Positions 6,915 to 7,248 of a stretch of DNA of 7,248 bases are shown here, one piece after another. Source of the stretch: JAVBOW01 sp031549495 (GTDB taxonomy: Bacteria; Bacteroidota; Bacteroidia; Bacteroidales; Rikenellaceae). The translations under genes and the position numbers were made by a program. The first letter of the stretch is position 1; every line of letters starts with the position of its first letter. A model generated the notes under the pieces. That model saw only the letters and a list, made by a program, of their open reading frames with translations. It ran no database searches and was not told the origin of the DNA. The DNA is taken from assembly GCA_031549495.1 (NCBI GenBank), contig JAVBPS010000113.1, forward strand, positions 1 through 7,248, in the 5' to 3' direction.

Positions 6915-6975
6915 TGTAGGGGCACCCCTTGCGGGTGCCCTCTCCTTTTGGGCACCCACAAGGGGTGCCCCTACA
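6915..6975. repeat. 26-bp near-perfect palindrome (TGTAGGGGCACCCC type)
   Basis: Arms 6915-6940 and 6950-6975 are reverse complements with one mismatch (GCGGG against the CCCAC of the other arm). They enclose the 9-nt loop TCTCCTTTT. The GTAGGGGCACCCC-like arm resembles dispersed intergenic palindromes seen in several bacterial phyla. No T-run follows either side, so a rho-independent terminator is not supported, although such a stable hairpin could still protect an RNA 3' end. An open frame crossing it on the minus strand (6898-7122) is a by-product of the repeat. Confidence 0.8.
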
Positions 6976-6993
6976 ATCGAGCCATCGTGTACG

Positions 6994-7075
6994 CGTCATC
7001 CCGAGCGAGCGAAGCGACGAGGGAACTTCCTTATAGAAAAATGAATAAGCGGAAGTTCCCTCGTCGCTTCTGACG
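6994..7075. repeat. 20-bp perfect palindrome with interrupted outer stem
   Basis: GAAGCGACGAGGGAACTTCC (7011-7030) is the exact reverse complement of 7051-7070. Pairing continues inward with TTAT/ATAA (7031-7034 with 7045-7048) after a 2-nt bulge. It also continues outward with CGTCA/TGACG (6994-6998 with 7071-7075) after an unpaired left segment (6999-7010). The left side begins TCATCCCGAGCG, the same start type as the palindromes at 3159 and 7094, which suggests one superfamily of intergenic repeats. Function unknown. Confidence 0.8.
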
Positions 7076-7090
7076 TTGATTGTGACGTGC

Positions 7091-7163
7091 TTGTCATCCT
7101 GAACGGGAGTGAAGGATCTCAAACAGACGTTCTGAGATCCTTCACTCCCGTTCAGGATGACAA
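7091..7163. repeat. 31-bp perfect palindrome (TCATCCTGAACGGGAGTGAA type)
   Basis: Positions 7091-7121 are the exact reverse complement of 7133-7163, with an 11-nt loop (7122-7132, AACAGACGTTC). The core TCATCCTGAACGGGAGTGAA belongs to the dispersed TCATCCTGAGCG...GAAGGATCT type of bacterial intergenic repeat. The stem is followed by A residues rather than T on the + strand and is not preceded by an A-run at 7081-7090, so it is not a standard terminator on either strand. An uninterrupted 31-bp stem suggests recent arrival or active maintenance by gene conversion. Confidence 0.85.
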
Positions 7164-7171
7164 AAAAGGGC

Positions 7172-7195
7172 TCAGTCTTAAAAATAGGTTGGCGA
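7172..7195 (+). repeat. Short direct repeat, copy 2 (TCAGTCT...GGTTGGCGA)
   Basis: This is the partner of 3532-3555, with 20 of 24 identical positions, no gaps and the same orientation. It lies 8 bp after the 31-bp palindrome. Similarity does not clearly extend on either side, so the unit boundaries are uncertain. Confidence 0.5.
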
Positions 7196-7228
7196 AGATC
7201 ACGCCATAAATATCTCTACGATCATTTC

Positions 7229-7248
7229 GTCATGTCGAGCGTTAGTCG
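7229..7248. repeat. Start of another dispersed-type repeat, cut by the window end
   Basis: GTCATGTCGAGCGTTAGTCG runs to the last base and resembles the TCATGTCGAGCGnAGTCGAG class of intergenic repeat. The 11-mer CATGTCGAGCG also occurs inverted at 3268-3278, inside the element at 3159-3346. The other arm, if present, lies outside the window. Confidence 0.4.

Noticed and set aside
6898..7122. Small minus-strand open frame (74 codons)
   Set aside because: It is composed of three palindromic repeats; peptides such as VPSSLRSLGMT are typical false products of these repeats.
6712..7163. Rho-independent terminators formed by the palindromes
   Set aside because: None of the stems is followed by a T-run on the relevant strand; A residues follow the 31-bp stem on the + strand.

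Overview
The window looks like chromosome from a GC-rich gut member of the Bacteroidales, most likely Alistipes or a close relative. This is inferred from the absence of clear Shine-Dalgarno sequences, a GH110 blood-group-type galactosidase, a class II (cobalamin-dependent) ribonucleotide reductase with a Zn-ribbon tail, and strong G/C third-position bias. All four confident genes lie on the + strand. No phage, CRISPR, tRNA or rRNA was seen.

Layout. Positions 142-1308 encode a membrane-anchored endonuclease/exonuclease/phosphatase (EEP) protein. It is followed 16 bp later by a secreted GH110 alpha-1,3-galactosidase (1325-3151), and the two probably share a transcript. A 590-bp non-coding stretch (3152-3741) holds an inverted-repeat element (3159-3346), a pair of weak hairpins (3413-3488), a short repeat (3532-3555) and a 121-nt structured palindrome (3600-3720). 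Then come folB (dihydroneopterin aldolase, start best placed at 3742) and, 33 bp later, nrdJ. The two genes feed tetrahydrofolate and dNTP supply and are plausibly co-transcribed. The last 537 bp (6712-7248) contain no believable gene. They hold a second copy of the 121-nt palindrome in the opposite orientation, three further strong palindromes, a second copy of the short repeat, and the start of another dispersed-type repeat cut off by the window end.

The most interesting signal is the pair of 121-nt palindromes bracketing folB-nrdJ. They align without gaps at about 75% identity. Their differences are concentrated at paired positions: I count eight base pairs where both partners changed and Watson-Crick pairing was kept. 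A non-canonical internal loop near the apex is invariant. Mismatches are G-U on one strand and A-C on the other, so one strand is the folding strand. A 9-nt box (AGCGTAACC) lies exactly 15 nt before each copy. This points to a strand-specific structured nucleic-acid family, either a non-coding or leader RNA or a single-strand-recognised REP/MITE-like mobile element. I cannot match it to a named family.
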